Made by a program: the position numbers and the translations under genes. Of a DNA stretch of 64,000 nucleotides, positions 11,085-23,750 are shown piece after piece. The stretch is taken from assembly GCA_016808115.1 (NCBI GenBank), contig JAEQBH010006400.1, forward strand, positions 124,001 to 188,000, in the 5' to 3' direction. The first letter of the stretch is position 1; each line of letters starts with the position of its first letter. The notes under the pieces were generated by a model. That model worked only from the letters and a program-made list of their open reading frames with translations. It was not told the origin of the DNA and did not search any database. Source of the stretch: Tetrastigma voinierianum. Lineage: Eukaryota; Streptophyta; Magnoliopsida; Vitales; Vitaceae.

Positions 11085-12080
11085 AAATGTAACACTCGAC
11101 ATTACCTAAAGAATTATCTATCTCGGATCCTCGATAAGAATTAAATACATCTTCGACACAATGAATCTCGAGTCAAAACAATGAAGGAAATCAAGCATCC
11201 TTGTAGGACCGCACAAAAGCGTTGATTTTCCTTCGAAACCATATCCATGAAGACTTAAAAAGTGAATACCTTACAGTAAAGGACTCTCTCGCTCTATGAA
11301 ATGAGTCAAGTGAGATACGATCATTTAAAAACTACATTCTCCCAAAAGCTACAATATTAATTGATGCACATGAGTCGTAAGATTTAAAACAAGTAAGTGA
11401 ATATACCTCCACATTATTTAAAATCGCATAATCAAGTCAGAAGTGAGAGAGACACGTGAAGAAGACATGCTAGAAAATGTTCACTACATTTCATGCCCCT
11501 GATGTGTTCCCGCAGCAGTATCGAAAGCGCAGACAAGAAATAATTTCGTAATCGACATAATGTATTTCCTTGTTATCGAGCAAAATAATAAGCTTTGATG
11601 AGAAATCACAAGTCCTGGCCCAACTAGATCTCAAACCATTCTCAGTGAATGATATTGTCCCAACCCGCGAGGGATTTAGACATGGTCGCGGCAGGGAAGT
11701 GAATTTTTGATACTATGGAACTCATGGTAGTAATCATTCAAATTCTCAGAAAAGGAAAACCTCATGGAACCACCTAAAGGAATAATATAGAGGTGAAACA
11801 AGAAAATGGGAAATATATACAAAATACATCTTCTAAGGCCCATGAGAATATTTTTCATATATGTGATATGAAAGGGCATTGGTTGTGTACATGTCATACT
11901 CCCAAACGTTTGGCCGATCTATACCAAGCATTAATCAGAGAAAAACGAATAGAAATAGAAATTAACTTTACTGATAGAACTGGACTAGACTTAACTTACT
12001 ATGATACTTTTTTCGTTGGAGGTCCTAGTGAAAAAAAAAATGATTATTTGATGAATGATGAAAATACTACTACTAAATGA
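11085..12080 (+). pseudogene. Copia gag remnant
   Basis: The frame is broken upstream, but copia gag text is readable: DIT.KNYLS near 11100, QVRYDHLKTTFS near 11310-11340, and KCSLHFMPLM near 11480. The last part is open (11793-12080) and holds the nucleic-acid-binding knuckle region CDMKGHWLCTCHTPKRLADLYQ. The first Cys of the CCHC knuckle is lost (HICD instead of CYRC). In the living family gag forms the particle shell. It sits directly downstream of the 5' LTR, as expected. Confidence 0.8.
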
Positions 12081-12204
12081 TGCTTCTTATATCAAAATTA
12101 AATAAAATATCATTTTGTTATTACATCTATTACATTGCTATTTATATTATCTAGAGTTTTTATTAGTTTTATTTGAAATCCATGTGTTATTAATCTCAAG
12201 ATGA

Positions 12205-12351
12205 ATGAGGGTGATGTATGTCTTGCTAACTGTGCAACCATACACACGGTTCTTCAAGATAAAAAACACTTTCTAGATTTGACTTTGACAAATGTCAATG
12301 TGTACCTCTATCCAAGATCGCAAACTTAATCAATAAGACCCCAGACATTAC
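12205..12351 (+). pseudogene. Copia protease, N-terminal part, cut by the nested gypsy element
   Basis: Reads DVCLANCATIHTVLQDKKHF, then LDLTLTNVNV. The plant copia protease active site (D-S/C-G/A-T-T-H-T context) is recognisable, but the catalytic Asp position reads Asn. Text stops at about 12351 where the nested LTR begins and resumes at 28700 with LPNGTR. Confidence 0.78.
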
Positions 12352-14783
12352 TAGAGACCGTAAAGTGTAACAATAGATTACCGTTATAGTACAGGCTGCA
12401 AGCCTGGGACTTTTGCTATATCTCGTATAACGACAAGGACCACACCATTGAGTCCGTCTCGTGAAATCTAAATTTCGCATAATAATCCATGGGCCCAATT
12501 TTGGGACAAAATGAAATTTCATGTATTTCGGCAAATCAGACACATGACACAAGGACACATGCCATGTGGCACCAAACAAGTGGACATTTGGCACATGGGA
12601 ATCCAAGTGTCATACTCCACCATGCAAAAAAAAAAAAAAAAAAAGTGGGATGGGAGAGACGTGGGAGACACATATATGATGATTGCCATGTGTCACAATG
12701 ATTGCGAAAAGTGTCCTACACCTAGATCAAAGTGAGTTCGTGGGAATGAGAAAGGAAAGAGAAAATATAGAAAGAAAGGAGAAAGAAAGGAAAGGAAAAA
12801 TGAGAGGAAGTCCAGTTTTCTACTGGTTTTCCAACGTTCAAACAGCGAGAGTTCGACGCTCAAGAAGCGAGCTGAATTGCGCTCCAAGAGGTAGGGGTTC
12901 TCTCCTACCTCGTTAGTCCTCAGGAGGCGGGCTGCCTGACATTATGAGGTGGGGCTCCCACCTGGGTCGGTTCCAAGAACAGTTGTGATCAAACTGTTGG
13001 TGAATTACGGACCTATTTATGGATCATTTCTGTTCTCAAAACTGCATTTCTAAAGCAATTTGTACTTACTGGAAAATGATGGCTAGAAGTATGATGATTT
13101 TATGGCGTGTCAGTGCTGGACATGGACTGACATGTTGACCTGTTCTGGGTCTGAACATGAAGATCCAATTTTGTGTGTTGTTGCTTGATTAAATGACATG
13201 CAAGTGTATGAAAAAACAATCACGTGGATATATGCTGAACTGATGTTTTTACATGGGTTGTATTATGGATGTAAATTGTATGCTACAGATATGATTATCC
13301 ATGAATCATAAATGTTGCATATAGCTCTCATCATGCATGTAACATGAAAGAACATGTAATGGCATTCGCACGTGATATGGACGGGGATCATGCGAACAAA
13401 GAATAAGATGGCATGAAAGAACACTGTGTTCTGTTTAAATGGCGTGGCTCAAAAGGACGACGTCCTAGAGTCGCACTCCGCTTGAAATTCACGCTGAGTA
13501 GTAACAAGAAGAGATAGACACATCGTCAAGTGAAAGGCCTATATTCGTGGTCAGACATATGCGTCCAGCGGTGAAAGTCCGCGAAAGTGTCGGAAGGTGT
13601 ATTTATGCTTCGTGGGCGGAAACCTCAAAGCTCGTTACCCATAAAAGACACATGGCTTATGAATAAAGCGGTTTTTCGGAGACTGTCCAAGGAGTTGAAA
13701 TATAAAACAAAAATATTTTGTTTTGGAAATGAAGGTTTTTTTCATACATGATGTGTGCATGTGTGAGGGAGTCAGTGAGGACTCGGGACATTGGCATGAC
13801 ATGAGAGCATCCATGTAGAAATGCATATGTTTTTCTCAATGTGTTGATAAATGTTAAATTATGGCATTACATGTGCACTTGGGAGGGGAGTAGCCCTTGT
13901 AGAAGAATTTAACGGGTATCGCTTCATACTTGGCCATGGGAAAATCATTTCGCCGGATGTCCACTAGAGCTGAACATGTCCGAGACCTTAGTGGGTGAAG
14001 TACAAGGACTGGGCTTATTTTTGTATTCTCGAAAATTTGATAGTGATCTAGTTTTCGTTATGAAAGGAAGGAGTTGTAATAAACTCATTACAAAATTGTT
14101 TCAGATGTACTTAATGTGTTTTCCTCTATTTTTTTTATTTTTGCCTTTATCGTATAAAGGCTATGTTTTTAATTTTATAGTGTTTGAGAGCCGAGGTGGC
14201 TGGGACGGGCCAAAAAAGTGCTATTGTAGGCCTGGGTGAGTTCTAGTCGCGACAGAATTCCTAGTCGCGGGGATGCAGAAGCCTTGGTCCTATGTCGTGA
14301 TAGGGTTCATTGTGTCACAACATGATTCTCAAGCTGCATGCAGTTTCTAGGTCGCGACGTAGTCTTTCCATGTCGTGATAGTGTTTTGTTTCTCTGTCGT
14401 GACAATGTCGCGATAGAGGTTTCCTTGTTGCAACCGAGACAACCACGACAGATAGGTCGCATCACAACCTTCATGTCGCGGACGCAGTTCGACCAAGGCT
14501 AAGATTTCGTCATGATAGAAAATCTTTGTCGCAATAGGTTCGACCGCAACGCACTCATATTGTAAATGAAGAATCTCGATGTTGCACAGTGGCTGACAAG
14601 ACCACAGCCTTCTATCGCGATAGCGTACATTTTCATGTCAGCTCGCTGTTAGTCCAAGAACACACGATATTTCAGCCAAAGGCAAAGCACGTATTGCCAA
14701 AAGGCACGACATAGACTTTATAGAGACAGACTTCTTACAATAGTAAAAAAAAAAAAAGGACCCCTTGGTATTAAGGTGTCACA
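12352..14783 (+). repeat. 5' LTR of the nested Tekay-like element (2.4 kb)
   Basis: Pairs with 19675-21207, 25792-26591 and 28603-28699. Shared words include ACAGGCTGCAAGCCTGGGA, CATGTGGCACCAAACAAGTG, an A-run (12626-12644 and 19956-19974), a GA-rich tract, AATAAAGC(G/C)G(T/C)TTTTC, AAGGAGTTGTAATAAA and a final TGTCACA. The first bases (TAGAGACC) are a decayed form of the 3' copy's TGTGAGGACC. The open frames inside it are not genes. Confidence 0.88.
14240..14640. repeat. Palindrome block 2 in the 5' LTR
   Basis: Perfect GTCGCGAC at 14246 and 14351, with about a dozen one- or two-base variants between them: TGTCGTGATAG, TGTCGTGACA, TGTCGCGATAG, ACCACGACAG, TGTCGCAATAG, TATCGCGATAG. Most variants differ by C-to-T or G-to-A at the CpGs. 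It lies in the 3' part of the LTR. Confidence 0.85.
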
Positions 14784-14788
14784 AAAGA

Positions 14789-14801
14789 TGGTATAAGAGC
14801 C
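14789..14801 (+). promoter_or_regulatory. Primer-binding site, initiator-Met tRNA type
   Basis: TGGTATAAGAGCC five bases after the LTR end, one base away from the plant consensus TGGTATCAGAGCC that pairs with the 3' end of initiator tRNA-Met. Confidence 0.88.
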
Positions 14802-15139
14802 AGTTTATAGGATACCTGTAACTCGATGCTCCGATACTTAACTAGCTAAGATAAGGAAATTAGGTATAATGACATTCAGACTCAGGCATGGGTTTAGATC
14901 ATGCATTCATTGTGCATTCTGATAAAATATTCTGTGTTGTACTCTACATGAAAGTGTGTTATATACTATGTAAATTATATATTTGGTGAATAATATATTG
15001 GAAATGTTGAACAATAGGGTGAGAAAATAACGTTAGGGGTTCAGTAAGTAAATAAACATGTTAGATCAGATTGTGATGTATATTAGTAGTGGCATATGCA
15101 CTACTAATCGAGCAAGGAAAAGAACCAATATGCTATTTG

Positions 15140-16260
15140 AAATATGTGTAGATGGAAAGCTCTATGAAGGGACGCAGAGGTCGCCTATGAGGCAACAGCC
15201 GACCACCACCGCTTAACCAAAGAGGGCCTTTGTAGAGGCTATGGTGTTATTACCACGCCATTGCAATGTGCTAGTGCAACTGGGATAGGGAGGACCAGTA
15301 ACCTCCAAAGGCTTACAGGCACATCATCCCTCCCGACATTCACGAGGGAGTGGATCCAAGCAGAAGCAACCATCGTTCTGAGGTCGAAAGGGTTTTAGAG
15401 GCCATGAAGATTACCTCCGATGACACGAGGATCAGGCTAGCTGCGTTTAAGCTAGAGGGTGAATCCTAGGTATGATGGGATTGGATTAAAGTCTTAAGGG
15501 ATCCGAAGATGATGACATGGAGAGAGTTTCGAGAGCTCTTCATGAGTAAGTTTTTCCCGGCATCTACTCGACATACAAAAGTTCGGGAGTTCCTTGAGTT
15601 AAAACAAGGAAGTATGACCGTACTTGAATACGTAGTTAAGTTCACCGAATTAGCACGTTCCGGGGATGATTATGTAGCCACCGACATGGCTAAGGTGAGG
15701 AAGTTTGAGGATGGTCTAAAGTTGTCCATCCGGGGCTAGATTGTGGGATTCCTCCTACAAGACATGGACTCTATGGTTAACACGGCTATGGCCATAGAAA
15801 GAGAGATATATGATGCACGGAGCATCCGAGATACGGGTGCTGGTGACGAGAGGAAGGAGGGTCAGCCTTCTTATAGTTCGGGAAAGAAACAAAAGATTTC
15901 TATTCCACGAGGATTTCAGGGACTGGGCCGCGACTATCAGGGCCAAGGCTAGATTAGGGCTCCTAGTCAGTTAGGACCAATGACATGTTACCATTATCAT
16001 AAGCCCGGACACATCAAATGAAATTGCCCATAGAGGCTGGGATCTCAGAGTTATGAGGCGCCACAGTCTCAATCGTCTGTGAGGCACACTTTGACACAGT
16101 TTGTTCCTTCTTACCCTAGCACGGGCCAGAGGAACCAGTATTAGTCTTAGAGTACGACACAAGCGCCTACCATGTCATAGGCAGGCCAGAGAGGTCAGAG
16201 TATGGGTCGAGGCCAAGGGCAGGGCTCACAAGACGGGACTTCAGGGACCTAGGGGCATGT
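15140..16260 (+). pseudogene. Tekay-like gag remnant with broken CCHC knuckle
   Basis: After a damaged start, text near 15350-15480 reads as the capsid region (WIQAEATIVL, VLEAMKITSDDTRIRLAAFKLEGES). An open stretch at 15509-15739 follows (MMTWREFRELFMSKFFP to FEDGLKLSIRG), then a second at 15743-15952 containing VGFLLQDMDSMVNTAMAIER. The zinc knuckle at 15986-16030 reads C-Y-x-Y-x3-GHIK-stop-N-C: the second Cys is Tyr, and an in-frame TGA replaces what is usually Arg. A Q/S-rich tail follows. Confidence 0.85.
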
Positions 16261-16299
16261 CTATGCAGTTACATCGTAGATTGAGAGTGCAGATCAATC

Positions 16300-16700
16300 G
16301 GTTATACATGGTACGTTTCTACTCTCGCGCCTATGAACAAGAGTATTGTTTGATTCTGGTGCATCTTACTCATTCATCGTTGCATCATGTGTGAATGTTT
16401 TAAGCTTAAAGGTTGAATCCTTGGGAAAGTAGTTACATGTAAGCCTTCCCAGCTGTTAGTAAGGTGAGGATCGATCGATATGCCTGATCAGAGTCAGAGA
16501 TCCTGTGGATTCGTCACGACCTTCGTATGAACATATCACCATGTTGGCCTCTGGTATGGATTATTATTTGCACATCTGTCATCATTGATCAGGATCGTAG
16601 AGGATTACCGCTCACCCACAGGATGGTATTTCAGTTACTTTCGTGGGGGATAAGCATGATGCTTCACCCTGTGTCACGTGTACCTAATTCTAGGTGCATG
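16300..16700 (+). pseudogene. Tekay-like aspartic protease remnant
   Basis: The active site DSGAS is intact at 16352-16366 in VLFDSGASYSFIVASCV. Downstream protease text is spread over several frames by indels (LRVRIDRYA-, TRRMVFQL-like pieces near 16450-16700). In the family it releases gag and pol products from the polyprotein. Confidence 0.75.
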
Positions 16701-16789
16701 GGTAGTTGATGGTTATCAAGTGCTTCCTATCCTAGAGGACGAGGCAAGACGAGAGTCGGCTCATCTTTAGTTTATGAATATGGAGAGTG

Positions 16790-17480
16790 TTTTTCCTGAT
16801 GAACATCGGATTACTCCGTGCGAGGGATGTAGACTTCACGATTGACTTCCATTCTGGTACGTTGCCCATTTCTATAACTCCGAATAGGATAGCGTTGGTT
16901 GAGTTGCTAGAACTCAAGGTCCAGATACAAGAATTGTTAGACAAGGGTTTTTATTGGGATCGATCACTTCACCTAGGTTCGCTTTGTTCTGCTAAGAAAA
17001 GGACAAGACCCTTCGATTATGCATCACTACCGATAATAATAGGTTACGATCAAGAATCCATATCCTTTCCTCACGACACGATTATTTGATCACCGAGGGG
17101 CATGGATCTACTCTAAGATAGATCTCCGTACCGATTATCATCAATTGAGAGTTAGAGAGCTGATATCCCTAAGACAACATTTAGTACGCGGTGTGGGAAT
17201 TTCAAGTTCACAATGATGCCTTTCGGATTGATGAATGCGCCAACAACATTAATGGATCTCATGCATAGGGTATTCCAACCCTATTTGGATCAGTTTGTTG
17301 TATTCGTTGACGACATTTTGATATACTCCAAATCTAAGGAGGAGCATGAGGATCATTTGAGGGTCGTTCTTCAGTTTCAGAGCATTCATTAGTCGAGTGC
17401 CAAGACTTAAAATGTGAATTTTGCCATCGAGGTGAAGTTCTTTGGACACGTCGTGCCTGGCCTACGTGTGTTAGTGTATC
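16790..17480 (+). pseudogene. Tekay-like reverse transcriptase remnant
   Basis: Upstream frame 16787-17089: VDFTIDFHSGTLPISITPNR, ALVELLELKVQIQELLDKGF. Later frames: YSKIDLRTDYHQLRVRE near 17110, FKFTMMPFGLMNAP near 17200-17240, and the catalytic FVDD at 17303-17314 followed by ILIYSKSKEEHEDHLRVVLQ. The catalytic Asp pair survives; stops and frameshifts break the frame. One Val is missing before FVDD compared with copy 1. Confidence 0.88.
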
Positions 17481-17599
17481 CCGAGAAGGTTGAGGTTGTT
17501 ATGAGTCAGAGAGGTAGAAGTCACTTTCAAGATACACATTGTCAAGTGTGGTACCATAGAGGTTCACGAGGATTTCTCCGCTTAGCAAGACCTATAACC

Positions 17600-18060
17600 A
17601 GGTTAACCTGGAAGGAGGTCAAGTTCGAGTGGAATGACTAGTGTAGCAGGGCTTTCCAGGAATTGAAAAGAATGATTACTTCAAATCTTCTTGATAGTCC
17701 CTGAATCCAGGGATGTAGGTACATACTTTATCAGATTCTTTTAAGGACCTGACGGGGATGTGTCTGGCTGCACCCAGAGGGTTGTGACTTATGGTTCTAG
17801 ACAGCTAAAGAATCATGAGCAGAATTACCCTACACACGATAAGGAGTTGGCAGCAATAGTCTTTGCCTTAAAGATTTGGAGCCACTATCAGATGGTGAGC
17901 ATTTCAAATATTTCATATCGAAGAGTTTGAAGGCTTCTTCACACCACAAGAGTCCAAGAGGAGCCACAGAGTGACCTCAAATACGAGGCAACGCAGATGG
18001 ATGGAGTATCTGGAGGACTATGACTCACCACACCATCTAGTAAGGCAATGTGGTGGCCGG
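17600..18060 (+). pseudogene. Tekay-like RNase H remnant
   Basis: Follows the RT thumb (RPITRLTWKEVKFEWND at about 17590-17640). Readable text is VTYGSRQLKNHEQNYPTHDK, ELAAIVFALKIWSHYQ near 17780-17890, then a Q/R-rich RWMEYLEDYD-like piece near 18000. The initial catalytic CDAS region near 17720 is damaged. Confidence 0.75.
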
Positions 18061-18149
18061 GCACCTACCAGTCATGGGAGACAAGTAGTATAACTTCCGG
18101 AGGAAAATACCAGATTGTGGGACGTCGAACTACAGCATGCGATTAGCTC

Positions 18150-19590
18150 AGGTGTTTCGAGAGCTTATCAGGTATGCCTTCCCTACCGAGTGCAGAGTAA
18201 TCGAGTCCTGAGGTATAATACGTAGATAAGTGGCTATCGTGGACCGGTACAAGACATGTTCGTGATTCGCGTCGGGCCATTCATGCAGATGGCGCCTTCT
18301 AAGATAGGGATGTGTCTTGTTCCCGCTTGATGTCCGAGAGAGTAGATCCCAAGGAGTTCCATCGCTTCTCGCTTTCAAGACATCTCAGGTGGGCACGAAG
18401 ATGTATCAAGATCTTCATCGCCAGATATCGGGAGGATGAAGAGGCACATTGGGACCCTCATCCGACAACGCCCCACGTGTCATCAGTAAAGGTCGAGCAT
18501 CAGCTGTCAACATGACTACTCCATCCATCGGAGATAGTCGAGTGCGGGAAGCCGGAACATGTCACGCATGGACTTCAGGGACCCACTCACACCGACATCG
18601 CAGAGCATGATGCTGTGGGTAATAGCGGATCGCACACTCGGCGCTGGGGACGACCTTCCACATCGAGGAATTCTCGCAAGTTATACTACGAAGAGATCGG
18701 TCTGCCATACGGAGTACTAGTGTCCGTAGTATTGGACAAGGATCCCAAGTTCATGGCACACTTTTGGAAGAGTTTCTAGAAGGCCATGGGGACGCATTTG
18801 ACGATGAGTACAACGTTTCATCCACGCACGAATCCGCCAACAAGAGTACCATATGTGTTTGGCGGACATGTCATGAGCATGTGTCTTGGATTTGGCGTAG
18901 TCAGTAGAACATTCGCCTAGTATACCCGCCTACAACAAATAATTATCGAGAGATACGCACAAGACCCATGAGGCCTTATATGAGAGGCTATGTCGTTTCT
19001 CCCATTGCTGGATCTGAAAGTTGAGAGATAGATCCATCACTGCCCGAATTCTGATGAGAGACACCTCGGAGAAGGTGGATTTGATACGAAGGCGCCTCTC
19101 ACCCGCGCTCAGAGCTAACAAGAGTTACTGACACCCGCCGACCCTCTGGAGTTTGAAGAAGGTGATCACGCCTTCTTGAAGGTGATACCTAAGAGAGGAG
19201 TGGCCGTTCAAAGCTGAAGCCAGCCGTCGACATCGAGCCCTTGAGAGATACTTCGAGAGGGTGGGCAAGGCAGCTTGCATATCGACTGCACATACTGCCG
19301 AAGACAGGTGTCCATGAGGTATTCCATGTCTCCATGTGCCCGTAAATACACTCCAAATCCGACTCCATGCAAGGGATCGGGGCGAGCGAGCCGTCGATGC
19401 ACACCCTTCAGGAGTGGGACCTATGTGTATTGGATACCGAGACCAAGTCTTACGACATAAGCTACGAGATGCTGAAGGTGTCAGGGCAACACCGAGAAGT
19501 AGAGGAGGCAACATGGGAACGCGAGGACATAATGCGTATCAGTTATCATTTCCTGTTTGAGGACAGAGGTAAGTGGTTTAGTCATTGAAT
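18150..19590 (+). pseudogene. Tekay-like integrase with degenerate chromodomain tail
   Basis: Core text: GLPYGVLVSVVLDKDPKF and AHFWKSF at about 18690-18780, then MGTHLTMSTTFHP. C-terminal text continues with TSEKVDLIRRRL (19055-19095), a GDHAFLKVIPKRG-like piece near 19170, and FHVSM-like text near 19320. The end (19465-19575) reads VSGQHREVEEATWEREDIMR, the chromodomain-like C terminus of this lineage, which in living members is thought to direct insertion to heterochromatin. Multiple frameshifts. Confidence 0.82.
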
Positions 19591-19654
19591 GTTAAATGAC
19601 TGTTGCATATGTATGTGATAGTATGTGTAGGTGTGTGAGAATTTTGGAATGAAA

Positions 19655-19674
19655 TTCTTTTAAGGGGGGAAGGA
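19655..19674 (+). promoter_or_regulatory. Polypurine tract of the nested Tekay-like element
   Basis: AAGGGGGGAAGGA immediately precedes the 3' LTR start TGTGAGGACCC. This is the plus-strand primer position in LTR retrotransposons. Confidence 0.9.
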
Positions 19675-21207
19675 TGTGAGGACCCGGGTAAAGTGAAACG
19701 ATAGATTACCATTACAGTACAGGCTGCAAGCCTGGGAATTTTTCTAGATATCAGATAATAAAATGGACCACACCACAGTCTGCCTCGAAATCTATTTCAT
19801 GCGAACTACAAATAATTCCCATACACAAAATTTCAAGTATTTAGAGGCAAATTGGCGACACATGACACAGGGACACGTGCCATGTGGCACCAAACAAGTG
19901 GACACTTGGCACATGGGAAGCCAAGTGCCATATACATGTCATACTCCACCATGCAAAAAAAAAAAAAAAAAAAAGTGGGACGGAAGTATTGAGACACATG
20001 GCATGCATGGGATTACCATGTTTCACAATGATTGAGAAAGGTGTTCTACACTTAGATCAAAGTGAGTTCTGGAAATGGAAAGGAAGAGAAAGATGATATC
20101 ATATATAGAAAGAAAGGAGAAAAGAAAGGAAAGGAAAAACGAGAAGTCTAGTTTTATTCGTTTTCCAACGCTCGAACAACAGAGCTCGACTGCTAAGAAA
20201 CGAGCCTGATCGCGCCCCAAGAGGTAGGGTTCTCTCCTACTGTTGGGCCCCACCTAAGGGCCATTCAGGCCATGAGGTGTAGTCTCTAACGGTGGGTTGG
20301 CTGGAACAACTAGATCAAACTCGTTAGTGAATTACGACCGCTTTCTAGGTCCTTTTATGTTCTTAGAACCGGGCAAATTTGAAGCAGTTGTACTCATAGA
20401 AAATACGAGCTCGAGTATGGTGATTTTGGTGGCATGTCACCAGACATGGACGACATGGTAACCGTTATAGATCTGGAAATACGAAGATCCAGCTTTATGT
20501 GTTGCTGTTTGATTGAATGACATACAAGTGTGTGAAAAAAATCATGTGGATAAATGTCGAATCGATGTATTTGGTATAATGGTTGTATTATGGATGTAAA
20601 TTGTGAAGTTGTAGATATGATTATCCATGAATCATAAATGTTGTATATAGCCTTCATCATGCATGTAACATAAAGAACATGCAATGGCATTCTCGTATTG
20701 CATATGGATGGGACATCACAGAACCGTGTGAGTGCATGGCATGAAAGAACATCGCATCTGTTTAAATGGTGGGCTCTAAAAGGGATCTATCATCCTAGAG
20801 CTCCATGGTTTGAAATTATGTGCTCGTAGTAATAAGAAGTGATAGACAATCTTTAGGGTGGAAGGCCCATATTCGGGTCGACATGCGTTTAGCTAGAAAG
20901 TCCGCGAAAAATGTCGAAGGTGTACGATCACTCGTGGTGAAACCTTAAATCTCGCACCACAAAAGACACATGGCTTGCGAATAAAGCCGCTTTTCTGGAG
21001 ACTATCCAAGGAGTTGAAACATAAAACAAAATCCTTTTCGCTTTTTGGAAATGAAGGTTTTTTTCATACATGACATGCATGCAGAGTAGAGTCGCTGAGG
21101 GAGTCAAGAGGGCTCGACATTGGCATGACATGAGCATTCATGTAGAAATGCATATGTTTTTGAATGTTGATAAATCATAAATTATGGTATCAGACAAACT
21201 CTAGTGG
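19675..21207 (+). repeat. 3' LTR of the nested Tekay-like element, part 1
   Basis: Matches 12352-13870 of the 5' LTR. It retains the original start TGTGAGGACCC and is interrupted at 21208 by the family A LTR. Confidence 0.9.
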
Positions 21208-23045
21208 TGTCACACCTAAATATACCATAGCAAGCTGGACTGTTAGTATATTAAAAGCTAAATGGAATTTTTCGAAATAAAAAACAGACCCTAATTAATA
21301 TTAAAGCCAAGGGTAAATATGTAATTTACCAATTGAGGATATGAGAGGCATAGATCAATAAGATTATATGTGAACATGGGATTTGAAGAAAGATGAGGGG
21401 TTAAATAGAATATGACATAAATTGCTTTAAAAAAGAAAGGAGTTTAAGGACTAAAGGCAAATAAGGAAACTTTAAAACAAAATGTTTTCTGCTCTGGCCA
21501 AACATGGCCTTAACAAAAAATGGGATTTAAGACCAAAAATTGGTCTCATTTGGAGAAAGACCAAACCATAGAGAGAAGAGGAAAAGAGAGAAGAAGAGGA
21601 AGAGGAAGAGAAAAAGAAGAGAAGAAGAAGAGGAAGAGGAGAAGAAGAGGGAGAAGCCAAGATCAAAGGTATGGAACTATGACTATGAGTATGGAATTGT
21701 GCGTGATCATATGGATTTCTCAGGACAGATACATGTTCAGGTTGTGGGTTGTAGGAAACCCAACCTCAATGAGTTATCAGATAAATTCTAAAAGTTTTGT
21801 ATGGATTCTATTATTTTGGGTATGGATATGACATGGAAAGTAAGGACTTGTTTTGTATTGAATTTAGGAAATTTTATGAGTTCCAATTAGTGTTTAGTTA
21901 GGAATCAATCCCTAACTCTATGTTTGAATAATGAAATCTAATATGGGTTACGACCATTAGATTTATTTAGAGAAATTCATGGTGGAAGATTTTAAAGGAA
22001 AGATGTGTAATGAAAAGATGAATCAGTAAAATTGAGATTTCAAGATGAATTTGGAGTGGTTTTTAGCGTATATAAAGTATCAAATGATTGTGAGAAGAAT
22101 ATATAAAAGTAGAGAAACCCACATTCTAGGCAAATTCTCGAGAACATGTACGTATGTTCTGCTTTTACGTTTTTGACCAAATTGCTCGTATTTCGCCATA
22201 ACTCGGGCTTTACGGCGATCCGATTTGAGTGATTCAAGTGTTTGGTTAAAATAGACTTCAAGGATAATCAAATGGATCCTGAAATAGATACCTTCAAATC
22301 TTCTGATTCCTGTGCCCTACTGATCCAGTAATATAAACAAGTCAACTCAGCCTGCAACATAGGAACTGTTAGTCTGATGACTTTGAAAGTCCCGGCATCC
22401 ATTTGGTGATTCCAGTTGAGGAGGATCCCAATCTGGGCTTTGCATTATAAAGTGAGAGGAAGTCACAGAAGGAAACCCTGGAAAATATATAACAAATCAC
22501 CCTGGGTGGTTCTGAATGATTGCTTCGATATGAAACAGCCATGACTCTGAGTTGATGATCATGGAATGATCTACCAAGTGTGCAGTCACAGGGCAAGAAT
22601 AATATGAAATGATAGTCATATGAAAATTGTCCCGAAAGATTCCAAAATACTCATACAGCCAGCAGATGAAACACAATACAATATAACACAGCAGCCCACA
22701 GAACAAGTAATGTGATAAAAATATGAAATACAGTTCCCCAAAAGGATACATGATGGTAAGATCACCCAGGTATCCAACAGCTAACTGTGACCCTGCGCAG
22801 CCCTCCGAGCTGAAGCCTGAAAGCAGGGGAGCATCACTCGGGAAGGTGATGGCGGGAACACTCCTGGCATGACAGAGAATCGGGTGATACGGTGCCTCGG
22901 CCGATCCCGCCGCACTGGGGACTGACTGGGGTGGAGCAGCCCACATGCGTCAAGCCTGGGTACAGCCAATGTCACACGAGCTTCAGGCAAGTCCCAAACA
23001 TGCATTTAGTCGGCGCCCATGATCAAAAAGCCTAAAGTCACCATT

Positions 23046-23750
23046 TTCTTCTCATTTGTTTGCACCTGTATGCACCTTCGCAGATAACCCATTCTGGCAA
23101 TGGTGACTCTACGAAAATCCCTCGAAGTTCGTAAACCATCCACAGTTTCGGATATGGCCATTATTTTATAACAAGTCCTGAAACATAAAACAGACTACGC
23201 GTTATTAAAATGTAGTTGTTTGGTTTTCTTCATGGTTGTAATCCCTATGCATTCCTTCATAGATAACCCGTTGGTGTCTTCGACTTCTATGGAAAGCCCT
23301 TTATCTAGAATCCATAAATATATAGCGTAATACAATATTGAGTTTGGTGAATACACTTTGAAATGACAAAAGACAGTAGTACGCTGGTCGCGCATCGCAG
23401 TGTCGCAAGTTGCTGATTTTCTTCATGGCTTGCATGTTGCATAACCTCTGCTAGACTCCGTCAGGGTGTCTCTGACTCTATGGAAGCCCTTGAGTCTAGA
23501 ATCCATCCATATATAGCTTCTTATACAATATTGATCTTATAATACACCTGAAAATGACAAAAGACAGAGTCAAGGTTTTACCTGTGTGTTGTAAAGTTGC
23601 CGATTTTCTTCATGGCTTGCAATTTGGCTAACTCATTCGTTAGGACTCGTTATGGGTATTCTCGATTCTGATGGAAAGCTCATCGAGTTTAGAGTCCAAC
23701 CATATGCTATTTACTGCATTTGGTGCCCACATCTTGTCTGAAAATTGAAT
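23046..23750 (+). repeat. Tandem array of about 185-bp units inside insertion A
   Basis: Units begin near 23046, 23224, 23417 and 23603, each with a TTTTCTTCATGG(C/T)TTG-like head. Then come a CATTC/TCGTTAGG region, TCTATGGAAAGCCC, (T/A)CTAGAATCCATC, a TATAGC box, and a CTGAAAATGACAAAAGACAG tail in the middle two. Copies differ substantially. Confidence 0.75.

Noticed and set aside
19125..19514. 129-residue minus-strand open frame
   Set aside because: Antisense shadow of the Tekay-like integrase C-terminus, which is clearly readable on the plus strand.
21520..21831. K/E/R-rich plus-strand frame resembling a nuclear protein
   Set aside because: Translation of the GA-rich tract of an LTR; the same tract appears inverted at 85-175.
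22497..22946. 149-residue minus-strand open frame
   Set aside because: Lies within the family A LTR, with no recognisable domain and no conserved context.
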